DNA from: Sinomonas sp. ASV322 | GTDB lineage: Bacteria > Actinomycetota > Actinomycetes > Actinomycetales > Micrococcaceae | Direction: 5' to 3' | DNA length: 64,000 nucleotides | NCBI RefSeq assembly: GCF_030908245.1 | Contig: NZ_JAVFJJ010000013.1 | Span: forward strand, 45,483-109,482 | Shown: piece after piece, positions 14,710 to 22,920 of the stretch | How the letters are laid out: each line of letters begins with the position of its first letter | Numbering within the stretch: the first letter of the stretch is position 1 | Made by a program: the position numbers and the translations under genes | Notes under the pieces: generated by a model | Told to the model about the DNA's origin: nothing | What the model saw: only the letters and a program-made list of their open reading frames with translations | The model's database searches: none

Positions 14710-17070
14710 GTGGCGCAGCACGATTCCCTCCTACCGCTCTTGGGGCGCAGTCCCCAGCCTGAGCAGCTCCGCCACGTCCGGCTCCTTCCCCCCCGTGAGG
14801 CTCGGACCATTCCGTGGCCCGAATGGGTGCACCCGGACCTCGTCGCCGCCTATGGACGCCTCGGCGTCGTTCGGCCGTACACGCATCAGGCCCAGGCGGC
14901 CACGCTCGCGCATGACGGCGCCCACGTCGTCGTCGCCACCGGGACAGCCTCCGGAAAGTCGCTCGCCTATCAGCTCCCCGCGCTCGACGCCGTGCACCGC
15001 GCCGAGCTGCGGGTCCTCGCCGAGCCGGGGCGCATCCACGACGACGGTGCCGTCACCCTGTATCTCTCCCCCACCAAGGCCCTCGCCGCGGATCAGCTTG
15101 CGGCCATCCGCGCCTTGGGCCTGCAGACCCTGCGTGCCGAAACGTACGACGGCGACACGGACCAGGCGGCGCGGCGCTGGATCCGCGACCACGCGAACGT
15201 GATCCTCGCCAACCCGGACATGCTGCATTTCGGGATCCTCCCGAACCACACGTGGTGGTCCGCGTTCTTCCGGCGATTGCGCTACGTCGTGATCGACGAG
15301 GCACACAGCTATCGCGGAGTATTCGGCTCGCATGTGGCGAACTTGCTCCGGCGGCTGAGGCGCGTGTGCTCGTACTACGGTTCCGAGCCCGTCTTCATCG
15401 CGGCGTCGGCGACCACTGCCGAGCCAGAGAGGTCCGTGTCGCGGCTCATCGGAGCGCCCGTCGTGGCCGTCACGGACGACGGATCGCCCCACGGCGCGAC
15501 CGAGATCGCGTTCTGGGAGCCCGCGTTGACCGAGGCGCGCGGCGAGAACGGGGCGCCGCAGCGGAGGAGCGCCGTGGCCGAGGCGTCGGACCTGCTCGCG
15601 AACCTCGTCTCCGCGCATGTGCGCACGATCGCGTTCATCAAATCCAGACGCGGCGCGGAAGCCATCTCCTCGATCGCCCAGCGGCATCTCGACGAGGTGG
15701 ATCCCGCCCTCGCGGGACGCGTCGCTGCCTACCGATCGGGATACCTCCCCGAGGAGAGGCGCGAGCTCGAGCGGAGGCTCCGAACCGGGGAACTGCTCGG
15801 CATCGCGAGCACGTCGGCGCTCGAGCTCGGCATCGACATCTCCGGCCTCGACGCCGTTCTCGTGGCCGGGTGGCCGGGGACCCGCGCGTCGTTGTTCCAG
15901 CAGATCGGGCGAGCCGGGCGGGCGGGCCAAGACGCCCTCGCCGCGTTCGTCGCGAGCGACGACCCCCTCGACACGTACCTCGTCAACCATCCCGAGGCAA
16001 TCTTCGACGTCCAGGTCGAGGCCACGGTCTTCGACCCCTCGAATCCGTACGTTCTCGGGCCGCATCTGTGCGCCGCCGCGGCCGAGAAGCCGATCACGCC
16101 GGCCGACCTCGAGCTCTTCGGCCCGGCCGCGGAGGGAATCCTCGGACAGCTCGAGCGCCAGGGCCTCCTTCGACGCCGCGCCTCGGGCTGGTACTGGACG
16201 CACCCGGAAAGCGCCGCCGGGATGGTGAACCTGAGGTCCGGTGGCGGCGGGCCGGTGCAGATCATCGAGTCGGAGACCGGCCAGGTGCTCGGGTCGATGG
16301 ACTCGCCGCAGACGCACTATCAGGCGCACGAAGGCGCGATCTACGTGCATCAGGGCGCGAGCTACCTCGTCGAGGAGCTCAACGAGGCGGAGCACTACGT
16401 GGCGGTGCGCCGGGTGAATCCCGACTACTACACGACCGCGCGCGACATCACACAGATCGAAATCCTCGCCGAGCAGCGCGCTGAGGCATGGGGGCCCGTG
16501 GGCGTGCACTTCGGCGAGGTCAAGGTCACAACGCAAGTGGTCTCCTTCCAGCGCAAGGCGCTCATCTCAAACGAGGTGCTCGGCGACGAGCCCCTCGAAC
16601 TCGGGGCGCGTGACCTCTTCACGAAGGCCGTCTGGTTCACCATGGACGCGCGGAGCCTCTTCGCGGCAGGACTCATCGAGGCGCAGTTTCCCGGCGGCCT
16701 CCACGCGGCCGAGCACGCTGCGATCGGGCTTCTGCCCCTCGTCGCGTCGAGCGATCGCTGGGACGTGGGCGGCGTGTCGACCGCCCTCCACGCGGACACC
16801 GAGGAGCCGACGATCTTCGTCTACGACGGTCACCCTGGGGGGGCCGGCTTCGCGGAGCGGGGCTTCGAGCGGGCCCGCGAGTGGCTTTCCGCCACCAAGG
16901 CCGCGATCGAAGCGTGCGAGTGCCCCTCGGGCTGCCCGTCGTGCGTTCAGAGCCCTAAATGCGGCAACAAGAACAATCCCCTCGACAAGGCCTCCGCGAT
17001 CCGGCTGCTCGGCGCGCTGCTCAAGGAGGCGGACCGGGCACGCACGGACGCTGGTCAGTCTCCGTGGTGA
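14710..17070 (+). CDS. DEAD/DEAH-box helicase with C-terminal DUF1998 (MrfA/Hrq1-like)
   Basis: This 786-aa superfamily 2 helicase has motif I VVVATGTASGKSLAYQLPAL near residue 75, LYLSPTKALAADQ (Ia), VVIDEAHSYRG (II, DEAH), FIAASATTAEPE (III), ALELGIDISGLDAVLV (V) and QQIGRAGRAGQ (VI). The C-terminal DUF1998 region ends in a four-cysteine cluster, ECPSGCPSCVQSPKCGNKNN, as in MrfA, which acts in mitomycin-type DNA repair. It probably unwinds damaged DNA. The start is a GTG with no clear ribosome site; CAGAAT about 8 bp upstream suggests a leaderless message. It converges on the Tad locus. Confidence 0.9.
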   Translation: MAQHDSLLPLLGRSPQPEQLRHVRLLPPREARTIPWPEWVHPDLVAAYGRLGVVRPYTHQAQAATLAHDGAHVVVATGTASGKSLAYQLPALDAVHRAELRVLAEPGRIHDDGAVTLYLSPTKALAADQLAAIRALGLQTLRAETYDGDTDQAARRWIRDHANVILANPDMLHFGILPNHTWWSAFFRRLRYVVIDEAHSYRGVFGSHVANLLRRLRRVCSYYGSEPVFIAASATTAEPERSVSRLIGAPVVAVTDDGSPHGATEIAFWEPALTEARGENGAPQRRSAVAEASDLLANLVSAHVRTIAFIKSRRGAEAISSIAQRHLDEVDPALAGRVAAYRSGYLPEERRELERRLRTGELLGIASTSALELGIDISGLDAVLVAGWPGTRASLFQQIGRAGRAGQDALAAFVASDDPLDTYLVNHPEAIFDVQVEATVFDPSNPYVLGPHLCAAAAEKPITPADLELFGPAAEGILGQLERQGLLRRRASGWYWTHPESAAGMVNLRSGGGGPVQIIESETGQVLGSMDSPQTHYQAHEGAIYVHQGASYLVEELNEAEHYVAVRRVNPDYYTTARDITQIEILAEQRAEAWGPVGVHFGEVKVTTQVVSFQRKALISNEVLGDEPLELGARDLFTKAVWFTMDARSLFAAGLIEAQFPGGLHAAEHAAIGLLPLVASSDRWDVGGVSTALHADTEEPTIFVYDGHPGGAGFAERGFERAREWLSATKAAIEACECPSGCPSCVQSPKCGNKNNPLDKASAIRLLGALLKEADRARTDAGQSPW

Positions 17071-17151
17071 GCGGCGGGTGCTGCTGCGGGGTGAACTCCC
17101 TCGCGCGCGCCGGGCGCTCGCCCGAACGCGAGTGATGAGCTTCTTGATGCG

Positions 17152-17748
17152 TCACGACGGATTTCCCGCGCGGGCGCGGCCCTCGGCGGCGCCCAGACCC
17201 GCCGGGGCAGGAATCGTAACCACGATGCGGACGATCCTGCCGGGGCTCTCGACGTTGCACGAAACGAGTTCCGCACCGTTGAGGCGGGCGACTGACTCGG
17301 CTTTCGCGCACGCGGCCCCCGGGACGAGGCCGCGCTCGGCGTCGGCAGCCGCGAGGGCGGCGAGGTCCGCAGCCCGCGCAGACCTCGCCGCCGTCGCCAG
17401 CCCCTGAGAGACGAGGACGCCGGCACCGCAAGCGAAGACCACCACGAGCGCAAGGCCGAGCGCCAGAACCGTCCCGGCCCCGCGTTCGAGGTCATTGCCG
17501 CCCGGGGCGGGTATGTGTCCCGAGGCGGGTACCGGTCCCGAGGCCCGCGCGCCGCCCTCGGCCGCCACCCCATTCTCGGCAAGCACGCCAACCGCAGCAG
17601 GCGTCCCACTCCGACTTCGCGAGCCGCGCTGGCGCCGCTTGGCCGCCACCCCATTCCCGGTAGGCACGCCACGAACAGCAGGCGACCAGATCTGAGTGCA
17701 CCGGCCGCGCTGGCGCCGCTTGGCCGCCACCCGGATTGCCGGCGTCAT
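17152..17748 (-). CDS. TadG-like (Flp pilus-associated) exported protein with repeat-rich N-terminus
   Basis: The 198-aa protein's second half is typical of the last gene in actinobacterial Tad loci. ERGAGTVLALGLALVVVFAC is a single membrane helix (residues about 87-110), then a helix LATAARSARAADLAALAAAD and a small exported domain with two cysteines. The first 80 residues are unusual: two copies of GVAAKRRQRG-type sequence 35 residues apart, from imperfect 78-bp repeats in the DNA. The ATG overlaps the TadE stop (ATGA), supporting this long form, although a later start at the hydrophobic domain would be closer to normal size. Confidence 0.65.
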   Translation of the reverse strand: MTPAIRVAAKRRQRGRCTQIWSPAVRGVPTGNGVAAKRRQRGSRSRSGTPAAVGVLAENGVAAEGGARASGPVPASGHIPAPGGNDLERGAGTVLALGLALVVVFACGAGVLVSQGLATAARSARAADLAALAAADAERGLVPGAACAKAESVARLNGAELVSCNVESPGRIVRIVVTIPAPAGLGAAEGRARAGNPS

Positions 17749-18191
17749 CTGCCAACCTCGAGGGGAAGGGCTGCGCTCGCCTCGGCGACGATCCCCGCCG
17801 CGGCGGCGAACGGCCCGGGCACGGGAAGCCGCACCCGGACGGTGACCTCACCGCCCACTGCAGCCACTTCGGGCGCTACGCCTTCGCCGGCCACGCGTCG
17901 CGCCGTGGCCACCACCACGTCCGGCGCCTCCCCGCGCGCGAGCTCCCGTGCAGCCGCCCGCACCGCCTCCTCAGCCCGCAGCTGAGTGATCCCGGCGGCC
18001 ACCACTGTCAGGAGCACCCCGAGGAGAACGATCACCGCTGGAATGCCCACAGCAAACTCGGCTGTCACCGCTCCCCTGGACCCGACCCGGTCCGACGAGC
18101 GATGGCGCAGGCCACGGCCACATCCCCGGAGGTTGCACCGGACCAGACCGAGTCCCAAGCAGCGCAGGACGGACGCGCGGGGCCGCATCAC
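17745..18191 (-). CDS. TadE-family pseudopilin-like protein
   Basis: The 148-aa protein has the TadE signature: basic N-terminus, then SRGAVTAEFAVGIPAVIVLL at residues 38-57, with the Glu five residues into the hydrophobic helix that prepilin-type processing requires, then a single membrane helix and a small exported domain (VTVRVRLPVPGPFAAAAGIV). It would be a minor component of a Tad/Flp-type pilus or secretion machine at the cell surface. Start and stop overlap the neighbours by 4 nt each, placing it in the middle of the Tad operon. Confidence 0.75.
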   Translation of the reverse strand: MMRPRASVLRCLGLGLVRCNLRGCGRGLRHRSSDRVGSRGAVTAEFAVGIPAVIVLLGVLLTVVAAGITQLRAEEAVRAAARELARGEAPDVVVATARRVAGEGVAPEVAAVGGEVTVRVRLPVPGPFAAAAGIVAEASAALPLEVGR

Positions 18192-18940
18192 GGGATGGCC
18201 AGCGCCGTGCGGACGATGTTCACGAGGAACCCGCGCACCTCGTCACTGCGCATGATGACGACCAGCAGCCCCGCGAAGGCCACCGCGGCAAGGGTTGCAA
18301 TCGCATACTCGGCTGTTGCCATGCCGAGCTGTCCCTGGACGTTCCATCGAGGTCCACCGATCCCGAGGGCGGCAAGGACGCCCCGAACCGCAACCCGAAG
18401 CCGCAGAACGGCCCGCTTCCCCGAGACTGCCGTGTTCCCCGAGGCTGTCTTCTTCCCCGAGACTGCCTTCTTCCCCGAGACTGTCTTCTTCCCCGAGACC
18501 GCCGTGTTCCCCGAGACCGCGGTCTTCCCCGAGGCTGTCTTCTTCCCCGAGACTGCCGTGTTCCCCGAGGTAGAGCGACGCGCGTCCGCTTCGGTGCGGT
18601 CCGGTCGAGGCGATGTGGTGCGCTTCCGTCCCCCACGACTCCCGCCGCCCCGCGAGGTTCCCTCCCCGCCATCGGCAGGCCGAGTCGGCCGCTCGGCCTC
18701 CCCCGGCTGCCGCACCACGGGAGCCTTCGAAGCCCCGGGGTAAAGCTCGACGACGTCCATGAGCCGGTCTCCCGGCCCAGCGCGGAGACCGCCATCGTCG
18801 CTTACCGAAAGGTCCTTCGCTGGCGTCGGCTCCTCGTGCGGCATTCCTGCTGAATCGGCTGCCTCGGTAGGCACCTCGACCCCGCTCGTTGCTGTCGTGA
18901 CCCCGCTCGTTGCTGTCATGGCCCCGCTCGTTGCTGTCAT
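18188..18940 (-). CDS. DUF4244 Flp-pilin-like protein with extended minisatellite N-terminus
   Basis: The last 45 residues form a Flp-type prepilin core: QLG/MATAEYAIATLAAVAF has glycine before the cleavage point and Glu-Tyr at mature positions 5-6, followed by one membrane helix. Family members are normally about 60-90 aa; here 250 aa are encoded. The extra part contains nine six-residue SG(N/K)(T/K)xx repeats (18407-18568) and three MTATSG(A/V)-type heptads. The ATG at 18940 follows AAAGGGGGAGCC; a GTG at 19048, one base after the tadC stop, would add 36 residues. It overlaps tadE by 4 nt. Confidence 0.65.
   Translation of the reverse strand: MTATSGAMTATSGVTTATSGVEVPTEAADSAGMPHEEPTPAKDLSVSDDGGLRAGPGDRLMDVVELYPGASKAPVVRQPGEAERPTRPADGGEGTSRGGGSRGGRKRTTSPRPDRTEADARRSTSGNTAVSGKKTASGKTAVSGNTAVSGKKTVSGKKAVSGKKTASGNTAVSGKRAVLRLRVAVRGVLAALGIGGPRWNVQGQLGMATAEYAIATLAAVAFAGLLVVIMRSDEVRGFLVNIVRTALAIP
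18407..18568. repeat. 18-bp minisatellite, nine in-frame units, in the DUF4244 gene
   Basis: Nine consecutive 18-bp units built on ttccccgaga(c/g)(t/c)g encode SGNTAV/SGKKTA/SGKTAV variants on the minus strand. Units differ at only a few positions, consistent with slippage or recombination expansion that always preserves frame. Confidence 0.85.
18878..18940. repeat. 21-bp tandem repeat, three units, at the DUF4244 start
   Basis: Three near-identical 21-bp units (plus-strand cgctcgttgctgtcatg-type) encode heptads of MTATSGA, MTATSGV and TTATSGV. Two units contain in-frame ATG codons, so repeat number also changes the set of possible start codons. Confidence 0.75.
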
Positions 18941-19049
18941 GGCTCCCCCTTTTCGTTGTCCGGCGCCGGTCGCTCCGGTGCCGTCCCCCGCCCGCCATGG
19001 CGGAAGCATGTGCTGCGCGATGTTCATCCCGAGCGCGTCATCATCCACC

Positions 19050-19733
19050 TCAGCCCGGCATCATCGAGATGAGCACCGGCACGACGCCGAGGCACAGGAA
19101 CGCGGGCAGCGAACAGGTTCCGAGGGGAACGACGAGCCTGACGCCGAGGGCCGCGGCCCGCCTCTCAAGCTCACGGTGCCGCGCACGCCGGAGCAGTCGT
19201 GCGCGAGCCGAGATGAGCTGTGCCGAGGGCGCTCCGGTGGCCGCCGCGAATTGGAGCGACGCTCGAATCTCCGACACCTCGTCACCGATCTCATCGGGCG
19301 GCCAGGCGTGCTCCCACGAAACGCCGAGCTCAAGGGCCGCGGCCGCGCGGCCGACCGCACCATCCCCGAGGCCCGCCACCCGGGCCGCGATCCCAAGGGC
19401 CCGGGGCAGGGACGACCCGGCATCGAGCATCGCAGCAACAAGTTCGAGCACAAGGGCCGATCGCAAGACGCCGCCCGCGTCAGCGTCGTCATTGACGGTG
19501 GGCCCGCCCCCACCTCCGCGGCTCCCGCGCCCGAACCACCCGCGCCCGAACCACCCACCTCGGAAGCCCGCACATCGGGGGTCGCCGCCGAAGCGCCGTC
19601 CGATGCTGAGAGCACGGCCGTCCCGCTCTGTGCGTGCCCAGCCCGCCGGGAGCTTCCCCGCCGCGGATCCCCATACGAGCCACCACGCGCCGAACGCCGC
19701 CGCCCCGACGACGATCGCACCGAAGGCAGTCAC
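19050..19733 (-). CDS. TadC-like type II secretion F-domain membrane protein
   Basis: The 227-aa protein starts with a membrane helix (TAFGAIVVGAAAFGAWWLVW). A Gly/Arg/Trp-rich linker with repeats GGWFGRGWFGRG follows. Next is the GspF-type helical domain (VLRSALVLELVAAMLDAGSS to LISARARLLRRARHRELERR) and a final hydrophobic helix (LPAFLCLGVVPVLISMMPG). It would form, with the TadB-like partner, the inner-membrane platform driven by TadA. The GTG at 19733 overlaps the TadB stop as GTGA, which decided the start over a longer frame from 19814. Confidence 0.75.
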   Translation of the reverse strand: MTAFGAIVVGAAAFGAWWLVWGSAAGKLPAGWARTERDGRALSIGRRFGGDPRCAGFRGGWFGRGWFGRGSRGGGGGPTVNDDADAGGVLRSALVLELVAAMLDAGSSLPRALGIAARVAGLGDGAVGRAAAALELGVSWEHAWPPDEIGDEVSEIRASLQFAAATGAPSAQLISARARLLRRARHRELERRAAALGVRLVVPLGTCSLPAFLCLGVVPVLISMMPG

Positions 19734-20476
19734 CGGGCCACCCCCGCCGCCGCAACGAGCCGAGACGACCATGAGCGTCCGAGGACGGTCAGCAACGCGC
19801 CCGCACCGAGGCACGCGAGCCCGAGCGGCGTTTCGAGCAGGACCTTGAATGGATCGACGCCGATGAGCGTCCCGAGAGCAAGGCCGATCAAGGGCAGAAC
19901 GCTGAGGATCTGCGTCGTCGTTTTGGGCCCGGCCAGAGCCGTCGCGCGCGCTGCAGCCGCATCCGCGTCGGCCTCGAGCTGGATCGAAAGCCGGTCGAAC
20001 ACGCCCGCAAGAGGGCAGCCCGAGGCCTCAGCGGCCTCGATGCACGCTGCCACTTCTTGCCACAGAACGGAGTGTCCGCGAGCGACGCGTTCGCGCCGTC
20101 CACCTCGTCCCGTCGCGCCGAAGGCTGCGGCCTCGCGGATAGCCTGCGCGATGGGCGCCCCGACGGCCGCCGCACGGGCGGCCGCCTCGAGAACCCTCCC
20201 GAAGGCGGGAGAGCTGGCCGACGCGGCCTGGCCCCACAGCTGTTCTGCGGTCCGCCCGGCCCGCAAGAGCGCGGCGAGCTGGGCCACCATGAGAGACGCC
20301 TCGTGGAGCCCCGTCGAGGACGTCGTGCGTTCCTGTCGAAGACGCCGGAGAAGTCCTCGGAGCACAGTCGGACCCCTCCGCTCGGACGGCGTGTGAAGCC
20401 AGGCGTCCCTGCGCCGCGGAGCTGTGAGGAGAGCCCCGACCCAGAGGAAGCAGAAAACGGCCAAAGCACCGATCAT
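19730..20476 (-). CDS. TadB-like type II secretion F-domain membrane protein
   Basis: The 248-aa membrane protein has an N-terminal helix (MIGALAVFCFLWVGALLTAP), a cytoplasmic GspF-type helical domain (SLMVAQLAALLRAGRTAEQL to CIEAAEASGCPLAGVFDRLS), and two C-terminal helices (ILSVLPLIGLALGTLIG and LGLACLGAGALLTVLG). It pairs with the TadC-like protein as the membrane platform of the Tad system. Its ATG overlaps the tadA stop by 4 nt, so TadA and platform are co-translated. Confidence 0.8.
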   Translation of the reverse strand: MIGALAVFCFLWVGALLTAPRRRDAWLHTPSERRGPTVLRGLLRRLRQERTTSSTGLHEASLMVAQLAALLRAGRTAEQLWGQAASASSPAFGRVLEAAARAAAVGAPIAQAIREAAAFGATGRGGRRERVARGHSVLWQEVAACIEAAEASGCPLAGVFDRLSIQLEADADAAAARATALAGPKTTTQILSVLPLIGLALGTLIGVDPFKVLLETPLGLACLGAGALLTVLGRSWSSRLVAAAGVAR

Positions 20477-21651
20477 GGCCGTTTCCCTCCGGACGTTCCA
20501 GCGAGCCTCGCCGCGAGCGCCGCCCAGCCGGGGCCCCGGTCGAGCTGATCCGTTGAGACGTCTCGCATGAGCGCAGGCTCGATGTGAAGCCGCCCGTCGC
20601 GCTCGGCGACGGCACCGATGGTCGCAAGACGTCGACCTGCCGGGGTGCGCTCGAGATGGACCACGGCACCTATGGCGTGCGCGGCCTGGAGAGCCGTTGC
20701 CTCAGACGAGAGTCCCGCGAGGGCCCCGAGCGCCGCGAGCCGCGCCGCGACAGACTCCGCGGAATTCGCGTGGATCGTGCCCGCTCCGGAATGCCCCGTG
20801 TTGAGGGCTGCGAGCAGTTCCCGCACTTCGGCTCCACGGCATTCGCCAACGACGAGACGGTCTGGCCGCATGCGCAGGGCCTGACGCACAAGCTCGGCGA
20901 GATCGACGCCGCCGCTTCCCTCGACGTTGGAGTGCCGGACCTCGAGTCCTACGACGTGGCCGTGCTCGGGATTCAGCTCCGCGGCATCCTCGACGAGGAC
21001 AACGCGTTCCGAGGGGGCCGAGAGGCCGAGGAGCGTGCTCAAGAGGGTCGTCTTCCCGGTTCCGGTCGCCCCGCTCACGAGGTAGCTGACCCTCCGCTCG
21101 ACCAAGGCCTCGAGCACCGACCGTTGCTCGGCCATCACCATGCCGGACCGCTCGAGCTCCTCGAGGCTGAACACGCGCTCACGACGGATGCGCACGGAGA
21201 TGAGCGGCCCGCTCGCCGAGACGGGAGGCAGCACAGCGTGGACGCGGTAGCCACCCGCGAGACGAACGTCGACGCACGGACAGCTGTCGTCGAGGCGCCG
21301 CCCGCCGGCAGCGACGAGGCGAACCGCGAGCGCCCTGATCGCTTCGTCCGAGCCGAAGCGCACTCCAGCCCGCTCGAGCCCGTTGCCGCGGTCCAGCCAC
21401 ACCTCCTCCGGGCCATTGACGAAGATGTCCGTCACGGACGGATCTTTCGCAATCGTCTGGAGAGGCCCGAGACCGCTCAGCTCCGCCGTGATCGCTTCTA
21501 CTGCCGCGAGCGTCCCCGCGGTCCCCAAGAGCCTTCCGCTTTCGTTGACGGCCGCGGCGATGCGAGCGGGCGTGACCGGCCCGGGTTCGGACAAGACCCG
21601 CTGGCGGACGGTTTCGAGGAGTTCGGCATCGACGAGCCGCGCGGATCTCAT
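20473..21651 (-). CDS. tadA: TadA/CpaF-type secretion ATPase
   Basis: This 392-aa secretion ATPase powers Tad/Flp pilus assembly from the cytoplasmic face. Features in order are an N-terminal helical domain, DIFVNGPEEVWLDRGNGLER (conserved N-terminal beta domain near residue 75), Walker A VSGATGTGKTTLLSTLLGL near 195, VEDAAELNPEHGHVVGLEVR (Asp box), Walker B-like LRMRPDRLVVGECRGAEV near 265 and the His box HSGAGTIHANSAES near 293. Length is normal for actinobacterial TadA. It overlaps both neighbours by 4 nt. Confidence 0.9.
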   Translation of the reverse strand: MRSARLVDAELLETVRQRVLSEPGPVTPARIAAAVNESGRLLGTAGTLAAVEAITAELSGLGPLQTIAKDPSVTDIFVNGPEEVWLDRGNGLERAGVRFGSDEAIRALAVRLVAAGGRRLDDSCPCVDVRLAGGYRVHAVLPPVSASGPLISVRIRRERVFSLEELERSGMVMAEQRSVLEALVERRVSYLVSGATGTGKTTLLSTLLGLSAPSERVVLVEDAAELNPEHGHVVGLEVRHSNVEGSGGVDLAELVRQALRMRPDRLVVGECRGAEVRELLAALNTGHSGAGTIHANSAESVAARLAALGALAGLSSEATALQAAHAIGAVVHLERTPAGRRLATIGAVAERDGRLHIEPALMRDVSTDQLDRGPGWAALAARLAGTSGGKRP

Positions 21652-22799
21652 CGCGTCCTCGCGAGCGGTGCCCGCCGAGCGCCAGATCCGGTCAGCTGCC
21701 CCTTCGCGGGCTCGCCGTCGGGAAGGGCGTCGAGGACTCCCAGCACCTCGTCCGCCATGCGGCGCACGGATCTGCGGCGCGCAAGGTCGAGGAGGCGCCC
21801 TGCATCGGCCGCGGCGGCGAGACCGCGGATGTCAGGGACACGCGCCGCGAGAGGCGCACCGACCGTCTCCGCCAGCCGTTCTGCATCGATTCCTTCGGCC
21901 AGACGCCCGCGCGCGAGAACGGCAGTCGGGACGGGCGGAAGCTCGTGGAGGATATGGGCGGCCGCGAGCGCCGCGCCCAGCCGGCCCGGCACGACGACGA
22001 GCAGCCGATCGCTCGCCCACGCAAAATCCTCGATGGCCTCGCGCCCCCGGCCCACGTCGACGAGAACCAGCTCGAACGCCCTCTGCGCCGCATCGAGAAC
22101 GCCCGCGATCGCGGCCGACGGGAGGCTTGCGGCGCGCGGCGGCGCCGAGGGCCACGAAAGCGTCGCGAGGCCGCCGAGGCGTGGGAGCGAGACGTCGAGC
22201 TGGGAGGGGTTGATCTTCCCGCTCGCGGTCGCGAGATCTGGCCATGAGAGGCCCGAGGGCCGGTCGTCCGCGAGACAGAGCTCAAGACCGGGGCCTAGGC
22301 GGTCGCCATCGACGAGGACGGTGGCCCATCCTCGCGCGGACGCCGCCCCGGCGAGCAGCACCGCCGTCGTACTGGCCCCTGCACCGCCGCAGCCGCCCAC
22401 GATCCCGAGAATCATGCCTTCGCCGGCGTGAGGCTGCCTTCGACCGAGGAAGTCCACAAGCCAGCCTGCAGCGTCGGGCAGTTCGGCGACGTGCTCGACC
22501 CCGAGGTCGGCGGCGCGCCGCCACAGGAGCTCGCGCGCGGACGAGCGCCCCACCAGGACGGTGTCCATGGCCCTGCGGGGAGGGACGTCGTCGATATCGG
22601 CGCCCAGAAGAAGCTGGCCGCCTGCGGCACGCCCGGCCGTCGCGAAGCTCGCTGCCGCCTCAAGCCGGACGCCGGCCACGGCCGCGACGCGCGCGCATTC
22701 CTCGAGCAGTGTGTCGTCGGCCGTCACGCAGAGGACGGGGGACTCGTCCGGCAGCCACGCGCCGGCCGTACGTCCCGCAGAGTCCTGTTCCTTGCCCAT
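21648..22799 (-). CDS. CpaE/Ssd-like septum-site/pilus-localising ATPase
   Basis: The 383-aa product heads the Tad operon. The N-terminal 115 residues form a receiver-like domain (VLCVTADDTLLEECARVAAV). A MinD/ParA-type P-loop domain follows, with the deviant Walker A ILGIVGGCGGAGASTTAVLL at about residue 130. That motif has Ala-Ser where a Lys-(S/T) is usual, so ATP binding may be altered; relatives called Ssd/CpaE show similar divergence. VLVDGDRLGPGLEL and LVLVDVGRG supply the later motifs. It probably positions the Tad apparatus or influences septum placement. It is divergent from the polymerase gene. Confidence 0.78.
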   Translation of the reverse strand: MGKEQDSAGRTAGAWLPDESPVLCVTADDTLLEECARVAAVAGVRLEAAASFATAGRAAGGQLLLGADIDDVPPRRAMDTVLVGRSSARELLWRRAADLGVEHVAELPDAAGWLVDFLGRRQPHAGEGMILGIVGGCGGAGASTTAVLLAGAASARGWATVLVDGDRLGPGLELCLADDRPSGLSWPDLATASGKINPSQLDVSLPRLGGLATLSWPSAPPRAASLPSAAIAGVLDAAQRAFELVLVDVGRGREAIEDFAWASDRLLVVVPGRLGAALAAAHILHELPPVPTAVLARGRLAEGIDAERLAETVGAPLAARVPDIRGLAAAADAGRLLDLARRRSVRRMADEVLGVLDALPDGEPAKGQLTGSGARRAPLARTR

Positions 22800-22920
22800 G
22801 CACCAACCCTGCCCGGCCGCGTGGGCTCACGGCGCCGGGCGAACGGCCCATGTGGACGACACTCGCCCGCGGACTGTGTGGAGGACCAATCCTGTCCGCT
22901 GGGCACGCAAGAATGTGGGA

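Noticed and set aside
18407..18568. Nine short repeats considered as a CRISPR array
   Set aside because: Units are contiguous 18-bp minisatellite copies without unique spacers, and they are in frame in a coding gene; no cas genes are present.
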